Below the pieces are notes generated by a model. That model was not told the origin of the DNA. It ran no database searches and saw only the letters and a list, made by a program, of their open reading frames with translations. A program made the translations under genes and the position numbers. A DNA stretch of 64,000 nt from the NCBI RefSeq assembly GCF_041261205.1, contig NZ_JBGCCH010000008.1, forward strand, positions 62,001 through 126,000. The letters run 5' to 3'. This stretch comes from Catenulispora sp. MAP5-51 (GTDB taxonomy: Bacteria; Actinomycetota; Actinomycetes; Streptomycetales; Catenulisporaceae). Shown here in pieces: positions 60,127 through 64,000 of this stretch; position 1 is the first letter of the stretch; the number at the start of each line of letters is the position of its first letter.

Positions 60127-60876
60127 ATGTCGAATGTGATCAGTGGTCTGATCGTCGTGGCCGTGGCAGGCCTGATCGGTGCTTTGGGCCTGCTGGTGAG
60201 GGTCCGCGTGTTCCCGGGGAAGGAGGACGAGGAGCGCGAGGACGTGGCCGGCTACGTGACCATGATGGTCGGCGTCATGTTCGCCCTGATCCTGGCCCTG
60301 GCGCTGGTGTCGGTGTGGGAGGACAAGGACAGCGCCGAGGGCCACGTCGCGGCCGAGGCGAGCAGCCTGAACGAGGTCTACCTGCTGGGCGCCTCGATGC
60401 TGCCCGCCGACCAGCTGAGGATTCAGGCGGCGGCCGACGCCTACGCCGGCTACGTCGTGCACACCGAGTTTCCGGCCATGCGCGCCGACAAGGAGATCGG
60501 CGACACCGGTTGGCAGCTGTTCACCAATCTGCGCACGGCGTTCCTGAACTCCGACGTCTCCACCCCGGCCCGGCAGGCCGTGCTCTCCGACGCGACGACC
60601 CAACTCAGCACCCTGTCCGACGCCCGCCGCGGACGCCTGGACGACGCCGGCAAACGCATGCCCTCGGTGCTGTGGATCGGGCTCGTCCTCGGCGGCGTGC
60701 TGACCGTCGCGCTGACATTCATCTACGGGATCGAACAACGGTTCACCCATATCGGCATGGTGATGGGACTGGCCGCGCTGATCGGGTTCATGCTGATCCT
60801 GATCTACAACCTGGACAACCCCTTCAGTCAGGGGACCGGAGCCGATTCCGAGCCCTTCACCAGGTACTTCCCCTGA
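60127..60876 (+). CDS. DUF4239 family membrane protein
   Basis: 249 residues. Two N-terminal helices (VISGLIVVAVAGLIGALGLL and GYVTMMVGVMFALILALALV) surround the REDVAG loop, an extracytoplasmic helical region follows (SSLNEVYLLGASMLPADQLR), then two C-terminal helices (VLWIGLVLGGVLTVALTFIY, VMGLAALIGFMLILIYNLDN, with PF). This is the DUF4239 pattern; function is unknown. It lies 19 bases after the stalk-protein gene, so an operon is likely. Confidence 0.85.
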   Translation: MSNVISGLIVVAVAGLIGALGLLVRVRVFPGKEDEEREDVAGYVTMMVGVMFALILALALVSVWEDKDSAEGHVAAEASSLNEVYLLGASMLPADQLRIQAAADAYAGYVVHTEFPAMRADKEIGDTGWQLFTNLRTAFLNSDVSTPARQAVLSDATTQLSTLSDARRGRLDDAGKRMPSVLWIGLVLGGVLTVALTFIYGIEQRFTHIGMVMGLAALIGFMLILIYNLDNPFSQGTGADSEPFTRYFP

Positions 60877-61022
60877 GTGCCAGCGATATCAGAGCTCGAT
60901 GACATCAGGGCTCGGTGACGGAACCAGGTCAACTGACCCAGACGATTGTTCGGAAACCCTTCCGCAACGTGTTACTCGGTAGTAGCGTGCGCCGCGCCAC
61001 CCATCCCGGAAGGAGACCGAGC

Positions 61023-64000
61023 ATGCACATCCGTGCCCGAACGATGGCCGCGGCGGTGACCGCGCTGGTAGTCGGCGGTGCCCTCGCGGTGCCCGCGGTG
61101 ACGGCCTCGGCCGCCTCCGCGGGAGCGCTCAAGGCCAGGACGGCGGCGGCCGTCCCGGCCTCCGGCGCCGCCGACTACTGCCTGGGCCAGTGCAACGACA
61201 TCCTGCCGCCCGGCGAGAACGGCAGCGCCACGACCGCGCAGATCCTGTGGTTCAAGACCACCGGCAACCGCCCGGCGAACACCGACGACCAGCTCGGCAA
61301 GTACGCCAGCCTGGTCGACGGCTACACCGGCCTGACCAACAGCACGCTGGGGAACTTCTTCGACAACTCCTCCTTCGGCGTCCCGGCCAACCAGGTCGCC
61401 AGCACGCTCAACCCCGGCGGCCGCGGCGACGTCACCATCACCCGCGACCAGCAGGATATCCCGCACATCTACGGCACCACCCGCTCCGGCGCCGAATACG
61501 GGGCTGGATACGCCGCGGGCCAGGACCGGCTGTGGATGATGGACGTCTTCCGGCACGTCGGCCGCGGCGAGCTGAGCGGCTTCGCCGGCGGCGCGGCCGG
61601 CAACCGCCAGCTGGAGCAGCAGTTCTACCTCAACGGCGCCTACACCGAATCGGATCTGCAGGCGCAGGTCGACCGCGTGAAGAGCAGCGGTACGCGCGGC
61701 GCGCAGGCCTACCAGGACATGACCGACTACCTGGCCGGCCTGAACCAGTACATCGCCGACGTGAAGGCCGGCGACGACTTCCCGGGCGAGTACGACCTCA
61801 CCGGCAACGCCAACATCCTCACTGGTGACGGCATCCAGAACTTCCAGCCCACCGACCTGGTCGCGATCGGCTCGGTCGTCGGGGCGCTGTTCGGCGCCGG
61901 CGGCGGCAACCAGGTCGCCTCGGCGCTGGTGAAGGAAGCCGCGGAGGCCAAGTACGGCGTGACCCAGGGCGACCAGGTGTGGAACTCCTTCCGTGAGGAG
62001 AACGACCCCGAGGCGAACCTGACCCTGCACGACGGCCAGTCGTTCCCCTTCAACGGCACCCCGGCGAACGCTTCCGGCGTGGCCATGCCCGACGCGGGTT
62101 CGGTGACGCCTCAGCAGGTCGTCTTCGACCCGACCGGCTCGGCCGCCACTGCCTCCACTGCCTCCACCACGGCGGCCGCGAAGGCTCCGGCGGTCCCGAC
62201 CACCGCCACCGGTCAGGCGGCCGCCAAGTCCGCGACGTCCGCCGCGAACCTCAAGGCCGATCCGGCACTGGCCAAGGACAAGAACTCCATGGCCGACGGC
62301 GTGCTGCCGGCCGGGCTGTTCCAGACCAAGCGCGGCATGTCCAACGCGCTCGTGGTCTCCGGGCAGTACACCGACACCGGCAACCCGGTCGCCGTCTTCG
62401 GCCCGCAGACCGGTTACTTCGCCCCGCAGCTGCTGATGCTGGAGGAGATTCAGGCCCCTGGCATCAGTGCCGAGGGCGCCGCCTTCGCCGGCCTGAACTT
62501 CTACGTCGAGCTCGGCCGCGGCGCCGACTACTCCTGGAGTGCCACCTCGGCGGGCCAGGACATCATCGACACCTTCGCCGTCCAGCTGTGCAACACCGAC
62601 GGCACGCCGGCCACCAAGGACTCCAACGCCTACCTGTACAACGGCGTCTGCACGCCGATGCAGCAGATCGAGCGCGACGACTCCTGGAGCCCGACCGTCG
62701 CCGACGGCACGGCGGCCGGGTCGTACAAACTCATCGCGTTCAGAACCAACTTCGGCATCGTGCAAGCGCGGGCCACGGTCGGCGGTAAACCAGTCGCCTA
62801 CACACAACTGCGCTCCACGTACCAACACGAGGTCGACACCATCATCGGCTTCCAGATGTTCAACGACCCGAGCGTGGTGACCGGCCCGGCCGGCTTCCAG
62901 CAGGCGGCCTCCAACATCACCTACACGTTCAACTGGTTCTACGTCGACTCCCAGCACACCGCCTACTACAACTCGGGCCTGAACCCGACGCGCCCGGCCA
63001 CCGACGACCCGAACCTGCCGATCACCGCCGACGCCGCGCACCAGTGGCTGAACTGGGATCCGAGCACGAACACGGTCGCCAACACGCCGTTCGCCACGCA
63101 TCCGAACTCCATCGACCAGGACTACTACGAGTCCTGGAACAACAAGATCGCCCAGAACTACACCGTCTCGGGCTTCGGCGACGGCTCGATCTACCGCAGC
63201 AACCTGCTCGACGAGCGCATCAAGGGCCTGATCACCTCCGGCACCAAGGTCACCCGGGCCAACCTGACCCAGGCGATGGAGGACGCGGCCGTCACCGACC
63301 TGCGCGGTGAGAAGCTGCTGCCGGAGCTGCTGCAGGTGATCGGCACCCCGACCGATCCGACGCAGGCCGCCGCCGTCAACGAGCTGAAGACCTGGCTCGC
63401 CGACGGCACCAAGCGCAAGGAGACCTCGGCCGGCAGCAAGACCTACGCCGACTCCGACGCCATCCGCATCATGGACGCGTGGTGGCCGCTGCTGGTGCAG
63501 GCCGAGTTCCAGCCCGGCATGGGCGCCGACCTGTACTCGGCGATGACCGGTGTGCTCTCCGTCGACGACTCGCCGTACGGCGGCTCGGAGGCCGGGGTGT
63601 CGCACAAGGGCTCCTCGTTCCAGTCCGGCTGGTACTCCTACGTCGACAAGGACCTGCGCTCGGTCCTGGGCCAGCAGGTCTCCGGCCCGCTGGCGCAGAC
63701 CTACTGCGGCGGCGGCAACCTGGCGAACTGCCGCTCGGCGCTGCTCTCGGCGCTGTCCACGGCCGCCGCCACCCCGGCGAGCTCCGTCTACCCGGCCGAC
63801 TCCGTGTGCTCCGCGGGCGACCAGTGGTGCGCCGACTCCATCCAGCAGCACCCGCTGGGCGGCATCACCGACGCCCAGAGCAACTGGCAGAACCGGCCGA
63901 CGTTCCAGCAGGTCGTGCAGTACCCGGCGCACCGCAGCGCGAACGTCTCCGACCTGGCGGCGGCCGGCACCGCGACGGCGTCCAGCTCCCAGTCGGGCTA
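61023..64000 (+). CDS. Penicillin acylase-family hydrolase, truncated by the window end
   Basis: At least 992 codons; the 3' end is outside. Signal peptide at about 1-30 (MHIRARTMAAAVTALVVGGA). The alpha subunit contains ITRDQQDIPHIYGTTRSGAE and GYAAGQDRLWMMDVFRHVGR. A Ser/Thr/Ala/Lys-rich linker at about 365-425 precedes the self-cleavage site; the N-terminal-nucleophile Ser440 lies in KRGMSNALVVSG. GPQTGYFAPQLLMLEEIQAP belongs to the beta subunit. Periplasmic or secreted amidohydrolases of this family cleave acyl-amides, including antibiotics and quorum-sensing lactones. AAGGAG precedes the ATG. Confidence 0.9.
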   Translation, partial: MHIRARTMAAAVTALVVGGALAVPAVTASAASAGALKARTAAAVPASGAADYCLGQCNDILPPGENGSATTAQILWFKTTGNRPANTDDQLGKYASLVDGYTGLTNSTLGNFFDNSSFGVPANQVASTLNPGGRGDVTITRDQQDIPHIYGTTRSGAEYGAGYAAGQDRLWMMDVFRHVGRGELSGFAGGAAGNRQLEQQFYLNGAYTESDLQAQVDRVKSSGTRGAQAYQDMTDYLAGLNQYIADVKAGDDFPGEYDLTGNANILTGDGIQNFQPTDLVAIGSVVGALFGAGGGNQVASALVKEAAEAKYGVTQGDQVWNSFREENDPEANLTLHDGQSFPFNGTPANASGVAMPDAGSVTPQQVVFDPTGSAATASTASTTAAAKAPAVPTTATGQAAAKSATSAANLKADPALAKDKNSMADGVLPAGLFQTKRGMSNALVVSGQYTDTGNPVAVFGPQTGYFAPQLLMLEEIQAPGISAEGAAFAGLNFYVELGRGADYSWSATSAGQDIIDTFAVQLCNTDGTPATKDSNAYLYNGVCTPMQQIERDDSWSPTVADGTAAGSYKLIAFRTNFGIVQARATVGGKPVAYTQLRSTYQHEVDTIIGFQMFNDPSVVTGPAGFQQAASNITYTFNWFYVDSQHTAYYNSGLNPTRPATDDPNLPITADAAHQWLNWDPSTNTVANTPFATHPNSIDQDYYESWNNKIAQNYTVSGFGDGSIYRSNLLDERIKGLITSGTKVTRANLTQAMEDAAVTDLRGEKLLPELLQVIGTPTDPTQAAAVNELKTWLADGTKRKETSAGSKTYADSDAIRIMDAWWPLLVQAEFQPGMGADLYSAMTGVLSVDDSPYGGSEAGVSHKGSSFQSGWYSYVDKDLRSVLGQQVSGPLAQTYCGGGNLANCRSALLSALSTAAATPASSVYPADSVCSAGDQWCADSIQQHPLGGITDAQSNWQNRPTFQQVVQYPAHRSANVSDLAAAGTATASSSQSG

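Noticed and set aside
60972-63932. 986-codon minus-strand frame opposite the acylase gene
   Set aside because: Val/Gly/Arg-rich shadow. The plus-strand frame carries the signal peptide and acylase motifs.

Overview
The window is a GC-rich chromosomal stretch from an actinobacterium of Streptomyces/Catenulispora type. Supporting signs are a SARP/AfsR-type activator, WXG100 proteins, two luciferase-like F420-type oxidoreductases, a mycothiol-dependent isomerase-family protein, DUF5997 and DUF6412 proteins, a class F sortase, and many GTG starts. I cannot name the species from sequence alone. No rRNA, tRNA or CRISPR array was seen, and most of the window is ordinary chromosomal coding sequence.

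Layout. 1-9 kb: VOC and AraC genes, a luciferase-like oxidoreductase, a TetR/DHA2 efflux pair behind twin palindromic operators, a ricin-lectin secreted enzyme, a LysR-effector-domain/DUF5997 pair, and a Tat-type amidase. 9-12 kb: a divergent DNA-repair pair (Rv2578c-like radical SAM protein and AlkA-like glycosylase) sharing a region with a LexA-box-like palindrome and a 15-bp minisatellite. 12-20 kb: a kinase pseudogene, a class F sortase with a His/Met-rich surface protein, an epoxide hydrolase, a gutted quinone-oxidoreductase gene, a PLP enzyme, a LysR/NmrA pair, and LuxR-type and DUF1801 genes. 20-33 kb: a SARP-NB-ARC-TPR regulator followed by a compact type VII secretion-like locus (LysM-like membrane protein, two small WXG100-type proteins, a three-ATPase FtsK/EssC-like motor, a large ESX-type protein and two unknown genes). 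33-34 kb: a 1,057-bp gene-less palindromic insertion with terminal inverted repeats and a perfect 8-bp target duplication. 34-42 kb: DUF6412/YidC, DinB, a complete Zur-box-controlled zinc ABC transporter, and an ArsR/MFS divergent pair with twin 21-bp palindromes. 42-50 kb: a DUF574 methyltransferase, a 1,350-residue Pls/PosA-type synthetase, a second methyltransferase, and CopC-CopD copper genes. 50-57 kb: a secreted protein and an aldo/keto reductase with DasR-like sites between them, a TetR/VOC pair beheaded by one deletion, an MsiK/UgpC ATPase, a mycothiol enzyme, a stress protein and an oxidoreductase. 57-64 kb: a LuxR-type regulator, a LOG protein, a secreted Asp/His-repeat stalk protein, a DUF4239 membrane protein, and a penicillin-acylase-family hydrolase cut off by the window end.

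Themes. Several regulator-target pairs are readable from DNA alone: TetR-MFS, ArsR-MFS, Zur-znu, LexA-repair, and perhaps DasR. Several genes are relics produced by clean internal or divergent-promoter deletions rather than by point decay. The most unusual object is the palindromic element at 33002-34058, which carries four copies of a 27-nt box in alternating orientation and two long stem-loops. Assignments rest on motif reading and remembered family features; no database search was run.
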